Positions 18,538-26,976 are shown, counted from the stretch's first letter. The stretch is DNA of 64,000 bases from Staphylococcus sp. IVB6240 (GCF_025558425.1 NZ_CP094718.1:496001-560000), one strand, 5' to 3'. Notes: generated by a model from the letters alone, not told the origin. Program-made: numbers and translations.

Positions 18538-19949
18538 AGAAATACAATGAAGAAATTGAATATGACGACAAATTCAATCACACGAAGTTCAGTGAGATGT
18601 TAGCTAGAAAATACAATATGATTATGATAGATGAAAATATTCATTTTTTTAACGGTGAATTTTACCAGCATTTAGACGAAGAAACAATAAGACAAATGAC
18701 TTATTTAGAGATGCCGAATATTAAAGAACATCAGAATCGTGAAGTGTTTTACAAAATAAAGGCGATGTCGATTAAATTTAAAGATGAGGAATTAGAGCCA
18801 CATAAATTAGTGGTTAACAATGGCGTCTTGGATCTAAAGACACATCAACTTCATAAGCATTCAGCTAACCATATTTCGACGTCGAAAATTGATGTGACTT
18901 TTGACCAAAGTAAAAAAAGTGAAAAATTAGAGAGTTTTATCACGAGCATATCCAATGAAGATGCCCAAATCGAGAAACTTATATATCAAATTATAGCGTA
19001 TTGTTTGTATAAAGAAAACTTTATCGGTAAAACTATTTTCTTTTATAGTGCAGGTGTTAAAACCAAAAATGGAAGTAACGGTAAATCAACAATACTTCAA
19101 TTAATCCAAGACTTTATCGGTAAAAGGAATACGACATCTCTTAAATTTAAAGATTTGAGCCATGAATTTAAACCAGCGCGTTTGATGGGGAAGATGGTTA
19201 ATATTGATGATGACATGGATAACACATATATCAAAGACACTGGGAATTATAAATCAATCGCCACAGGTAACCGAATTAATGTAAATCCTAAAGGCAAACA
19301 AGATTTTGATTTCACACCGCACAACAAACTTCTTTTTGCAGGCAACAATATACCACAGGCTAGTGATAAAACAGATGGATTTTATCGCAGAATGGTTATT
19401 GTTCCAATGAATCGTACATTTGGTGAGGGCTACTATCCTAAAGAGTTAGGGCTCAATAAGAAGTTAAATAATCCCGATGTTATGTCTGCATTATTAAATA
19501 AGTGTTTGGAACATTTGCCCGAATTGCTAGAAACAGGTGACTTTACTAAAGTTAATGAAAGTAATGATTTAATTCAGAGCTACAAATATGAAAATGAACC
19601 TGTGCGCCACTTTTTGGACATGGAAGGCGAAAGACCTATCCACCCCGTAGATGGCAGGGCAAGAGAAGTCGCGTATGAAATTTATCGCCAATGGGCTAAG
19701 CGTTATGGATACGAAGTGATGAAGGTTCATAATTTCACTAAAGAATTAATAAGATTAGGGTACACAGTTGAACGTGTTAGATCACCTTATAAAGGTTATG
19801 GTATAGATTTTTATCACAAAAAAAGTGAAGTTCTTTATGATGTAGCACCATATGATACTGATGACAAATATAATGATAGATCAAACATTATTGAACCTAG
19901 AAAAGGTAGCAACCTGTATAAAAAAATTAAATCTGTGTGCGGGGAGTAA
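18501..19949 (+). CDS. Superfamily 3 replicative helicase, P4/D5-like
   Basis: A 482-residue helicase that probably binds the adjacent iterons and unwinds the origin, as SaPI Rep does. The D5-type N-terminal domain (about 95-180) is followed by Walker A GSNGKST at 191-197, Walker B MVNIDDDM at 232-239 and the sensor KLLFAGNN near 276-283 with an arginine-finger candidate in FYRRMV. The C-terminal 90 residues (AYEIYRQWAKRYGYE) form a winged-helix-like region likely to contact origin DNA. The start follows GAGAAGGAGG. It overlaps the primase gene in another frame, implying coupled translation. Confidence 0.88.
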   Translation: MDKISNIDDHLLEKYNEEIEYDDKFNHTKFSEMLARKYNMIMIDENIHFFNGEFYQHLDEETIRQMTYLEMPNIKEHQNREVFYKIKAMSIKFKDEELEPHKLVVNNGVLDLKTHQLHKHSANHISTSKIDVTFDQSKKSEKLESFITSISNEDAQIEKLIYQIIAYCLYKENFIGKTIFFYSAGVKTKNGSNGKSTILQLIQDFIGKRNTTSLKFKDLSHEFKPARLMGKMVNIDDDMDNTYIKDTGNYKSIATGNRINVNPKGKQDFDFTPHNKLLFAGNNIPQASDKTDGFYRRMVIVPMNRTFGEGYYPKELGLNKKLNNPDVMSALLNKCLEHLPELLETGDFTKVNESNDLIQSYKYENEPVRHFLDMEGERPIHPVDGRAREVAYEIYRQWAKRYGYEVMKVHNFTKELIRLGYTVERVRSPYKGYGIDFYHKKSEVLYDVAPYDTDDKYNDRSNIIEPRKGSNLYKKIKSVCGE

Positions 19950-19956
19950 ACGAAAA

Positions 19957-20210
19957 AGTTACTACAAATCAGAAAAGTTACTACAGAGCGTGTTAAGCAC
20001 CTTTATTATCGCTTTTTTAAGTAGTAACTTATGTAGCTACATATAGATTAATGTAGTAGAAATTCATATAAGGTAGTAACTTGTGTAGCAACTTTTTATA
20101 AATGAAGTAACTTATGTAGTAGGTTTATATAATGGCTTAATTACTCAAAACTCCTTTTGTATCAATGTTTTGAATGATTGTGTAGTAACTTTTGGCAAAT
20201 GTAGTAACTT
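19957..20210. other. Putative island replication origin with iterons
   Basis: The 310-base gap after the helicase gene is non-coding and packed with copies of GTAGTAACTT. Two lie in inverse orientation (AGTTACTAC at 19957-19965 and 19976-19984); forward copies are at 20021-20030, 20073-20082, 20182-20191 and 20201-20210, with variants GTAGCAACTT (20085-20094) and GAAGTAACTT (20104-20113). Shorter GTAGTAG and GTAGCTAC pieces lie between. An AT-rich stretch follows each cluster. This layout, next to the helicase gene, matches SaPI origins. Confidence 0.82.
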
Positions 20211-20259
20211 TTATTCCTACACTCCCTACACACAAATATAAATAGAATGGAGAATTAAA

Positions 20260-20592
20260 ATGACTGATATCAATAAACCAGAACACTTTGAAGAATTAAA
20301 TGAGATAAAGAAAAACGCATTACTCGAATTTTGTTACTCAATCAATAAAATTAAATCGTTTAACGTCAGACGTTCCTCATATGGATTAAAGCACGTATTT
20401 GAACGTAAATATAGCGATGCGTTGTCAGGCACTTTTGAGGGTAGTTACATCACAAATGGTCAGTTTAAAGGCGCAATGTTAAAAGCTGGATTCAAAGTTA
20501 AAGATGAAACTCGTCTAAATTGGCATTTTAATGCAAGTGAAAAAAGTATTAAAGAATTAGAAGTTAAATACGTAAACCCTTACCACAACTAG
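20260..20592 (+). CDS. Island protein downstream of the origin, unknown
   Basis: A 110-residue basic protein (NRRS-like VRRSSYGLKHVFERKY in the middle) with good start context, AATGGAGAATTAAA. It lies between the origin and the packaging module. I recall similar small proteins in staphylococcal islands just after rep and ori, but I cannot assign a function. The segment SYITNGQFKGAMLKAGFKV followed by LNWHFNAS suggests a small helical nucleic-acid-binding fold, which is speculative. Confidence 0.65.
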   Translation: MTDINKPEHFEELNEIKKNALLEFCYSINKIKSFNVRRSSYGLKHVFERKYSDALSGTFEGSYITNGQFKGAMLKAGFKVKDETRLNWHFNASEKSIKELEVKYVNPYHN

Positions 20593-20618
20593 CTTTATAT
20601 ACCCTAGTGTGGTATAAT
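20582..20618 (+). promoter_or_regulatory. Promoter with overlapping inverted repeat ahead of the packaging module
   Basis: TATAAT at 20613-20618 has an upstream TG (extended -10). An inverted repeat, ACCACAACTAG (20582-20592) against CTAGTGTGGT (20604-20613), lies across the -35 region and touches the -10. It has no T-run so is more likely an operator or an activator site than a terminator. It would control the portal-to-terminase genes. Confidence 0.55.
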
Positions 20619-20684
20619 TTAGATGTATAAATCGAACGTATGTACTTATTTGACGAACAAATATTCTGTAAAGAAGGTGAAGAT

Positions 20685-21884
20685 GTGCCGAAGTGGTTAA
20701 ATAAGATGTTAGGACTTGAAACTATTGAGCGTACCACTGCACAACAGTTTGAAATGCTCACAGGTGGCTTTAAGTCATTATCTCAATTTTCAGGTGATGC
20801 ATATTCAAACGACATATATCGTAGTGCAGTAGATACCATTGCACGCCATATTGCGAAGTTATCAGGCAAGCATGTAAACAATACGAAAGATTTTAATAAC
20901 TATAAAATTAACAGAATCTTACAAAATAGACCCAATCCGTATATGAGTGGTTATGACTTTTTATATAAAGTGGCCACACAATACTACTTGTTCAATAACG
21001 CATTTATCCTTGTACAAAAGGACAATAAAGGCAACTTGAAAAACTTATATCCGTTAACACCAAGTAGTGTTGAATATGTGGTTGATGGTGTAGGTGAAAT
21101 GTACCTAAAATTTTTGTTCAACGATGGTGAAGTTGTCCATTTTCATTTATCAGAAATAGCCGTGTTGCGTCGTCACTTTAACTCTAATGAATTACTCGGT
21201 GATAACAACGATGCAATCATGAATACGTTACAACTTGCGCACACACAAAATGATGGTATGACTGAGGCAATTAAGAATTCTGCTCAAATCAGAGGTATTC
21301 TGAAATACAATCAGGCATTGAGTCCTAGTAAGTTAAAAGAAGCAAAAGAAGAATTTACAAACAATTATTTATCAATGGCAAATAATGGCGGAGTTGTTCC
21401 ATTAGATACGTCGATGGATTACCAGCAATTAAATATATCAGATGTTCAGGTGGATACGTCCCAAATAAAAGTGATTAAACAAAAGATATATGAGTATTTA
21501 GGAATCAATGAAGCTATTGTGACAGGTAGTTATGATGAGAACACATGGCAAGCGTTCTTTGAATCAGTCATTGAACCTTTCGCTATTCAGTTATCCTCAG
21601 AGCTTACCGAAAAGATTTTTACTGAACGTGAACAGTCTTTTAGCAATCGCATTATATATGAATCATCAAAATTACAGTATGCAAGCAATCAATCGAAATC
21701 AACGATTATCAAAGAATTGTTGCCACTCGGCTTATTGACCATTAATGAAGCACGTGACTTAATGAACTTGCCTCATGTTGAAGATGGAGATGAACGCATA
21801 CAAAGTTTGAACTATATTGAAAAAACATTAGCAAAGAATTATCAAATGGCAGATAAGGAGGTTAAGGCAGATGAAGGAAATTAG
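20685..21884 (+). CDS. Portal protein, HK97 type
   Basis: Forms the twelve-subunit ring at one capsid vertex through which DNA is packaged and to which the tail connector attaches. The roughly 399-residue protein has family landmarks: YRSAVDTIARHIAKLSGK near the N terminus, NRPNPYMSGYDFLYKVATQYYLFNNAFI, then WQAFFESVIEPFAIQLSSELTEKIF, and the C-terminal LLPLGLLTINEARDLMNL. GTG 20685 follows GAAGGTGA; an in-frame ATG at 20640 has no visible ribosome site but cannot be excluded. It overlaps the protease gene by 14 bases. Portal first, ahead of the terminase genes, differs from ordinary HK97-type phages. Confidence 0.9.
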   Translation: MPKWLNKMLGLETIERTTAQQFEMLTGGFKSLSQFSGDAYSNDIYRSAVDTIARHIAKLSGKHVNNTKDFNNYKINRILQNRPNPYMSGYDFLYKVATQYYLFNNAFILVQKDNKGNLKNLYPLTPSSVEYVVDGVGEMYLKFLFNDGEVVHFHLSEIAVLRRHFNSNELLGDNNDAIMNTLQLAHTQNDGMTEAIKNSAQIRGILKYNQALSPSKLKEAKEEFTNNYLSMANNGGVVPLDTSMDYQQLNISDVQVDTSQIKVIKQKIYEYLGINEAIVTGSYDENTWQAFFESVIEPFAIQLSSELTEKIFTEREQSFSNRIIYESSKLQYASNQSKSTIIKELLPLGLLTINEARDLMNLPHVEDGDERIQSLNYIEKTLAKNYQMADKEVKADEGN

Positions 21885-22437
21885 AAGTGCAGAAATACAA
21901 ACAGATTCCCAAAGTAACGAAATGGTACTTGAGGGAACAGCAATTGTATTTAATAAACCAACGCAGATTACTACGCCTACAGGATCATATACCGAAATCA
22001 TTAAACGTAATGCGTTAGATGGCTTGAAGCTCAACGATACACGACTTTTAGTGTCACATGATGTGAACCGTATACCACTAGCGAAATCACCTAAGACGAT
22101 GGATATATGGACTGATGATATTGGTATGCATTTCCGCGCGACCTTACCAGATACGGAAGAAGCCCGCTCTGTTTATACGGCAGTAAAACGGGGCGACCTC
22201 TCAGGTATGAGTTTTGGTTTCACAGTATCTGACGGTAGTCAATATGATGTGAATACACGCACACGTACTATAACTAAAATTGATAAGGTGCTTGAGTTTA
22301 GTGTTGTGAATTATCCTGCATATGCAGAAGCAAGCGTAGAAGCACGACAACAAATTCAGGAAGCTGAACTTAAACACAAAGCAAGACAACAAGCCTTAAT
22401 CGGTTTGAACAAATTACAATCAAAGGAGTTAAAATAA
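21871..22437 (+). CDS. Prohead maturation protease, HK97 (S78) family
   Basis: A 188-residue serine protease that cleaves the capsid delta domain during head maturation. The catalytic histidine lies in LLVSHDVNRIPLAK near residue 65 and the serine in GDLSGMSFGF near 112; the NYPAYAEASV strand near 150 is the usual C-terminal part of the catalytic fold. Start context AAGGAGGTTAAGGCAG is good. It sits between portal and capsid genes, ending one base before the capsid gene. Confidence 0.92.
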   Translation: MKEIRSAEIQTDSQSNEMVLEGTAIVFNKPTQITTPTGSYTEIIKRNALDGLKLNDTRLLVSHDVNRIPLAKSPKTMDIWTDDIGMHFRATLPDTEEARSVYTAVKRGDLSGMSFGFTVSDGSQYDVNTRTRTITKIDKVLEFSVVNYPAYAEASVEARQQIQEAELKHKARQQALIGLNKLQSKELK

Positions 22438-22438
22438 A

Positions 22439-23668
22439 ATGTTTAATACAGTACAAGAAGCATTTAATCATTATCGTAATGCGTCACTTGAAGATATTGA
22501 AACACGGGCTGGTGAAATTAGAGGCACAATCGAAAATGACCCAGAAGCAGACGTGACAAAGTTAAATATTGAAATTGAAGGCTTAAATCAAGCTAAAGAA
22601 AACATTAAAGAAAAGGAGCAAGAACAAGTGGAAAATCGTTCATATAACCCTATTACAGGACAACAATTTAAACAAAATAATGAAGTTCAAAATAATAATG
22701 TATTCGGTACAGAAGAATACCGATCAGCATTCTTTAAGAAAATGTTAGGACAAGAATTATCAGATGTGGAACAACGTTCATTCAATCACGCTATGGATAT
22801 TCAAAAATCAGAACACCGCGCAGATGAATTTACTTCATCTTCAAATGCATCAGCAGTCATACCAGAACAAACATTAAACGAAGTGATTCGTCGTGCGCGT
22901 ACACAAGGTGGCTTACTTGCAAATGTACGTTCATTCAATATGCCTACAAAAATCCGTATCCCAATTAGTACGCCACAAGAGCGCGCCGAATGGCATACTG
23001 AGGGGGCTAAAGTAGAGGCAGACAAAGTAGTTACAACAGCGGTATCTTTTGAAGCGAATGAGATTATTAAAATCTTTAGTATCTCAGTGAAAGCTAAAAC
23101 GATGAGTATTTCAGCATTTGAATCATATCTTGTTGAAGAATTGACTAACTGCGTTGTAGAAGCGATCGAATACGCATTGATTAATGGTACGGGTAACAAT
23201 CAAGGTCAAGGTATATTGACAGGTATCACATGGAATGATGAAAACAGCTTAGAGCTTACAGGAAAATATACTGATTTCACAAAAGCGTTGGGAATGTTAA
23301 AACGTGGTTATGCACAAAATGCAAAATTCGCTATGAGCAATGCAACGTTATATAACACAGTGTATGGCGTTGAAGATGGTAATAAACGTCCTATCTTTGT
23401 ACAAGATGCGCAACGTGAGAATGTTGGTTATATCTTCGGTAAGCCAGTCATTATTGATGACAATATCGAAGACGGCACAATTCTATTAGGAGACTTTAAC
23501 TATCTCGGTTACAACTTACCGCAAGGCATTATGCTTGAATCTTCTCGTGAGTCTTCATTCCGTTCAGGCTTGATTGACTATCGAGCAATGGCGGTCGCAG
23601 ATACACGCGTTTTAGTTGATGATGCTTTCGTTAAGTTAACAAGTGCTTCATCTGATGTAGGAGCGTAA
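22439..23668 (+). CDS. Major capsid protein, HK97 fold
   Basis: A 409-residue capsid subunit. Residues 1 to about 85 are a charged coiled coil (delta/scaffolding domain) expected to be removed by the protease; no separate scaffold gene exists. The mature part has HK97-fold motifs: SSNASAVIPEQTLNEVIRR, IPISTPQERAEWHTEGAK, SVKAKTMSISAFESYLVEEL, EYALINGTGNNQGQGIL and the C-terminal RSGLIDYRAMAVADTRV. The start follows AAAGGAG. Carrying its own capsid separates this island from classical SaPIs, which remodel helper capsids. Confidence 0.93.
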   Translation: MFNTVQEAFNHYRNASLEDIETRAGEIRGTIENDPEADVTKLNIEIEGLNQAKENIKEKEQEQVENRSYNPITGQQFKQNNEVQNNNVFGTEEYRSAFFKKMLGQELSDVEQRSFNHAMDIQKSEHRADEFTSSSNASAVIPEQTLNEVIRRARTQGGLLANVRSFNMPTKIRIPISTPQERAEWHTEGAKVEADKVVTTAVSFEANEIIKIFSISVKAKTMSISAFESYLVEELTNCVVEAIEYALINGTGNNQGQGILTGITWNDENSLELTGKYTDFTKALGMLKRGYAQNAKFAMSNATLYNTVYGVEDGNKRPIFVQDAQRENVGYIFGKPVIIDDNIEDGTILLGDFNYLGYNLPQGIMLESSRESSFRSGLIDYRAMAVADTRVLVDDAFVKLTSASSDVGA

Positions 23669-23679
23669 TAAATAACTAG

Positions 23680-23716
23680 GGCATCAGTTAATAGCTGGTG
23701 TCCTTTTTCATAAGGA
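23680..23716 (+). terminator. Hairpin after the capsid gene
   Basis: GGGCATCAG pairs with CTGGTGTCC (G-U pairs included) and is followed by TTTTT. It probably causes partial termination so that capsid subunits outnumber the downstream connector and terminase proteins. Confidence 0.65.
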
Positions 23717-23725
23717 AGTGAAACA

Positions 23726-24007
23726 ATGATTATATCAATAGAAGATGCACGTAACGCATTAAGGATAGATGGGGATTTCAACGACGACATCATCACTCCA
23801 TTAATCGAAACTATTCCTAACTACTTATATCTAACCACAGGCAGAGATTGGTTAGATGAACCAGTAGAACCACTTGCACAAACAACAGCTAAGTTTATAT
23901 TGCAATTGTGGTTTGACCCACATACACAAGACAGTGAGCGATTAAAACGTACAATAGATGGACTATTGGTATCTTTGACAGCGTTAGGACGTGAGTATAA
24001 TGGTTAG
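23726..24007 (+). CDS. Head-tail connector protein, gp6-like
   Basis: A 93-residue adaptor of the HK97 gp6/SPP1 gp15 kind, which forms a ring under the portal. The pattern ISIEDARNALRIDGDFNDDIITPLIETIPNYL, then a Trp/Leu helix (TTAKFILQLWFDP) and a terminal LLVSLTAL helix, is typical. The start follows AAGGAAGTG. It overlaps the HNH gene by 8 bases. It provides the interface for binding a helper-derived neck or tail. Confidence 0.85.
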   Translation: MIISIEDARNALRIDGDFNDDIITPLIETIPNYLYLTTGRDWLDEPVEPLAQTTAKFILQLWFDPHTQDSERLKRTIDGLLVSLTALGREYNG

Positions 24008-24290
24008 AAGTATTCCACATTCGTTTTATAAAAGTAGTGAATGGGTTAAGTGCAGAGATAGTTATATGTCGAAACAGCACTATATATGTGAGCGTTGCGG
24101 TGGGTTAGCGTCTATTTGTCATCATAAAATACATTTGAATGCTGAGAATTATAAGAATCCATTTGTATCATTGAACCACGACCATTTGGAAGCATTGTGT
24201 CAGACGTGCCATAATCAGGAACATTTCGGGACACCAGCAATTGGGGAAGGATTACAATTCGATAAAGACGGAAATATAATAAAAGTATAA
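24000..24290 (+). CDS. HNH endonuclease linked to packaging
   Basis: A 96-residue HNH nuclease. Metal-binding cysteines are at CERC (about 30-33) and CQTCH (about 67-71), with the catalytic HH near 41 and the N-H pair in SLNHDH near 59-62. Phages with HK97-type terminases commonly need such an HNH protein for cos cleavage together with the large terminase. ATG 24000 follows AGGACGTGAG. It lies immediately before the candidate cos and terS. Confidence 0.9.
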   Translation: MVRSIPHSFYKSSEWVKCRDSYMSKQHYICERCGGLASICHHKIHLNAENYKNPFVSLNHDHLEALCQTCHNQEHFGTPAIGEGLQFDKDGNIIKV

Positions 24291-24296
24291 ATTAAT

Positions 24297-24409
24297 TAAG
24301 TACCCCCCCTATAATTTCGGAGGTAAAAGAGTGTCTGGGAAACGGTGCAGGGAGTTTTCTTTTCCTCCACCCAATATTTTCAATATTTAGGGGTACCTAA
24401 AAATCAAGA
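24297..24409 (+). other. Candidate cos site
   Basis: The 128-base gap between HNH and terS is non-coding and has unusual composition for this AT-rich island: a run of seven C within GTACCCCCCCTATAATTTCG, then GGAGGTAAAAGAG, a GGGAAACGGTGCAGGGAG stretch, TCTTTTCCTCCACCC and AGGGGTACC. GTACCCCC and GGGGTAC form an inverted pair about 80 bases apart, and GAGGTAAAAGA mirrors TCTTTTCCTC. Position next to HNH and terS fits a cos region; the exact cut is unknown. Confidence 0.5.
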
Positions 24410-24418
24410 TTGGAGAAT

Positions 24419-24745
24419 ATGAAAATGAAATATATCAATTTGGAAAAACTTAAAACATACATTGATAAAAATGATATAGAAAACAAACATATAGCTTACG
24501 ATTTGTTAGAAGAGCTAACATTTATGAAAGAAACACTGGACGAATTAAAACGCACTGTACGTGAGCATGGTGCAATATACGTATTTACACAAGGTGAACA
24601 ATCATACCTTAAAGAGAACCCAGCTATGAAGTCATACAATACAACTGTAACAAAGTATAACGCCACTTATAAGCAACTATTGTCGTTCCTGCCTCAACGA
24701 GTAGAAAAATCAGATGCGTTTATGGACTTTGTGACGAATGGCTAA
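24419..24745 (+). CDS. terS: Terminase small subunit, P27 family
   Basis: A 108-residue DNA-recognition subunit of the packaging motor. The C-terminal pattern LKENPAMKSYNTTVTKYNATYKQLLSFLP is typical of P27-family small terminases, preceded by a helical oligomerisation segment. ATG 24419 follows TTGGAG; ATG 24425 is an alternative. It overlaps terL by 8 bases. Having its own TerS lets the island package its own genome specifically. Confidence 0.88.
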   Translation: MKMKYINLEKLKTYIDKNDIENKHIAYDLLEELTFMKETLDELKRTVREHGAIYVFTQGEQSYLKENPAMKSYNTTVTKYNATYKQLLSFLPQRVEKSDAFMDFVTNG

Positions 24746-26381
24746 CTACATTAAACAGTATTACCAAAAAATTGAAAGTGGCGATATTGTAGCTTCAAAA
24801 CGTGTACGTAAACAATATAAGAAGCTCTTAGATGACATGGAGCATCACGACAAATACATTTATGATGAATCTAAAGCAGAACGCCCTATCGCTTTTATAG
24901 AGCGTTTCTGCCGTCATTCTAAAGGTGAGCTGGCGGGTAAGCCCCTAAAGTTAGATTTGTTTCAAAAAGCCTATATTTCGGCGCTATTTGGGTTTGTAGA
25001 TAAGGAAACAGGTTACCGACGTTATACTGAATCTTTTTTCTTTGTAGGTCGTAAGAATGGTAAAACAACAATGTTAAGTGCGATTGCATTATATATGATG
25101 ATTGCCGACGGAGAAAGTGGCTCAGAAGTTTACTCAGTTGCATCGAAACGTGACCAAGCTAATATCTTATTCGATCAAGCACATGAGATGATTGTACAGA
25201 GTCCTGATTTAAACAAGAATATCCGTAAGCGTAAGAGTGATTTATATTTTGCGCATAACTTTAGCAAGATGCAGTCTTTAGCTAAAAACTCAAATTCATT
25301 AGATGGATTGAATGCACATCTTGTTGTGATTGACGAATTACATTCTATTCAAGACCGCAATTTATATGAAGTAATGAAACAATCTCAGTCAGCACGTACA
25401 CAACCGTTATTGATTATGATTACAACGGCTGGAACACATAGAGGTACGATATTTGATGACTTATATGAGTATGCTTGTAACGTGGTTGACGGTAAATTTG
25501 AAGATGATAACTTTTTACCGATTATGTACGAGTTAGATCATAAAGCTGAATATAAGATACCTGAATGCTGGCAAAAGGCAAATCCTGCTTTAGGTGTATC
25601 AAAAAAGGTAGAGGACTTAGAACGCAAAGTTGCACGTGCTAAAAACAATGTAAATGACTTAACGGGTATCTTAACTAAAGATTTTAATATACGTGAAGTT
25701 ACACATAGCGCATGGCTCACATTTGAGGCGATTAATAATGAAGATACCTTTGATATACGTGACTTCTCAGGTAGTTATGCGATAGGTGGTGCTGATTTAA
25801 GTATCACAACCGATTTGAGTTGCGCCACATTGTTATTTGTAGAACCTGAAACAGAAATACGTTATGTGCATCAGATGTATTGGTTGCCTGAGGATAACCT
25901 CAGAAAGCGTGTAGACGAAGATAAGATACCTTATGACAAATGGTATGAACAAGGATTACTTCGTTTGTGTAGAGGCAATACAATTGATTACAGCGACATC
26001 ACAGATTGGTTTTTAGAGATGTTGAATGAATATGACATCACGCCACTATGGATATATTACGATAATTATTCAGCTCGGTACTGGGTTGATGAGATGGAAG
26101 CTAACGGCTTTAAAATGGTACGTACACCACAAGGAGCAAAGACATTAAGTCTACCAATGCAAAATATGGGTGCTGATTTAGAGAAGCATAAAATTAATTA
26201 TAATAACAATCCTATATTGAAGTGGTGCTTAACTAATACGGGGATAGAAACTGACCGTAACGGTAATATCGTTCCTGTTAAGAATCAATCACCCAAACGT
26301 CGCATCGACGGCACGGCATCATTATTAGATGCGTATGTGGGTTTGTTTGATAACTATGAAAGTTTTTTAAGAGCGATGTAG
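24738..26381 (+). CDS. terL: Terminase large subunit
   Basis: The ATP-driven packaging motor and nuclease, 547 residues, normal for the Terminase_1 family. The ATPase domain has Walker A GRKNGKTT near residues 104-111, Walker B HLVVIDELHS near 195 and the coupling motif ITTAGTHRG near 230. The RNase H-like nuclease has acidic residues in GGADLSITTDLS near 350, YDNYSARYWVDEM near 437 and the C-terminal RRIDGTASLLDAYV. It follows the cos candidate and terS directly. This gene plus portal and capsid makes the packaging set complete. Confidence 0.95.
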   Translation: MANYIKQYYQKIESGDIVASKRVRKQYKKLLDDMEHHDKYIYDESKAERPIAFIERFCRHSKGELAGKPLKLDLFQKAYISALFGFVDKETGYRRYTESFFFVGRKNGKTTMLSAIALYMMIADGESGSEVYSVASKRDQANILFDQAHEMIVQSPDLNKNIRKRKSDLYFAHNFSKMQSLAKNSNSLDGLNAHLVVIDELHSIQDRNLYEVMKQSQSARTQPLLIMITTAGTHRGTIFDDLYEYACNVVDGKFEDDNFLPIMYELDHKAEYKIPECWQKANPALGVSKKVEDLERKVARAKNNVNDLTGILTKDFNIREVTHSAWLTFEAINNEDTFDIRDFSGSYAIGGADLSITTDLSCATLLFVEPETEIRYVHQMYWLPEDNLRKRVDEDKIPYDKWYEQGLLRLCRGNTIDYSDITDWFLEMLNEYDITPLWIYYDNYSARYWVDEMEANGFKMVRTPQGAKTLSLPMQNMGADLEKHKINYNNNPILKWCLTNTGIETDRNGNIVPVKNQSPKRRIDGTASLLDAYVGLFDNYESFLRAM

Positions 26382-26421
26382 TAGCTGGGGGAACGAATCG
26401 TTACGTCAGGGGTAGGGCATT

Positions 26422-26570
26422 GATAATTACGCTCAACAGCTTGAACGTATTGAAGCAAAAAAAGCTAAAGAAAGAAAAAAAGAAAAAGTTTTGACCCGGA
26501 CCGTGGGCCGGAACAAAAAGGTGAAACTCGAGATATCGTCGGTAAAGCCTCAGGATTTGGGAGTATATTT
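26422..26570 (+). pseudogene. Remnant of a ParB-like gene, frameshifted
   Basis: Between terL and the closure gene, one frame reads DNYAQQLERIEAKKAKERKKEKV and, after a shift near 26494, another reads FDPDRGPEQKGETRDIVGKASGFGS. Together these look like the C-terminal half of ParB-domain proteins often found in siphophages and islands, which carry a KKAKERQ-type helix and a DEVAKKxGFGS-type turn. The start, N-terminal ParB nuclease domain and end are missing. It is a broken relic; recognition rests on memory of the motif. Confidence 0.5.
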
Positions 26571-26591
26571 ATTCAAAAAGGAGGTAAAACA

Positions 26592-26900
26592 ATGGCATAT
26601 CACTTTAATAATAAAATAAAAATAATTGAAAGGGTAAGTAGTGGACCAATGCCCAACAGCTACAAAGAAAAGGTAATTGCTGAACCATGGGCAGATATAA
26701 AAACAATACGTGGAAATGAGTATTTGGGTTCTGGACTTACAGCATCAGAAATTCCTGTAAGATTCATTATTAGATATAGAGAGGGTATAACACCAAAACA
26801 GCGTATCAAGTGGAAAGATTTAGATTTCAATATTGAATCTGTACAAAATGATAATGGATTAAATAGAACACTAACAATTTATGGAAAAGCGTACAAATAA
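26592..26900 (+). CDS. Head closure protein, phage head-tail adaptor family
   Basis: A 102-residue head-closure (SPP1 gp16/HK97 gp7-like) protein that seals the connector and presents the tail-binding face. Family pattern: KIKIIERVSSG at the start, AEPWADIKTIRGNEYL in the middle, then SEIPVRFIIRYREGITPKQRIKWKDLDFNIESV. Start context AAAAAGGAGG is strong. It is the last head gene and, since the island has no tail genes, its outer surface would have to match the helper phage's tail. Confidence 0.85.
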   Translation: MAYHFNNKIKIIERVSSGPMPNSYKEKVIAEPWADIKTIRGNEYLGSGLTASEIPVRFIIRYREGITPKQRIKWKDLDFNIESVQNDNGLNRTLTIYGKAYK

Positions 26901-26976
26901 GACGCTGAGAAACGCATTCAGATGCATTATAATTATGATTTGTGGGTAATGGCGCGTTAGATGTAACACAACATGC

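Noticed and set aside
19957-20210. Repeats considered as a CRISPR array.
   Set aside because: Units are only about 10 bases, irregularly spaced and in both orientations; no cas genes are present. An origin fits better.
20604-20640. Inverted repeat before the portal gene considered as a terminator.
   Set aside because: There is no T-run and its right arm runs into a -10 box, so a regulatory role fits better.
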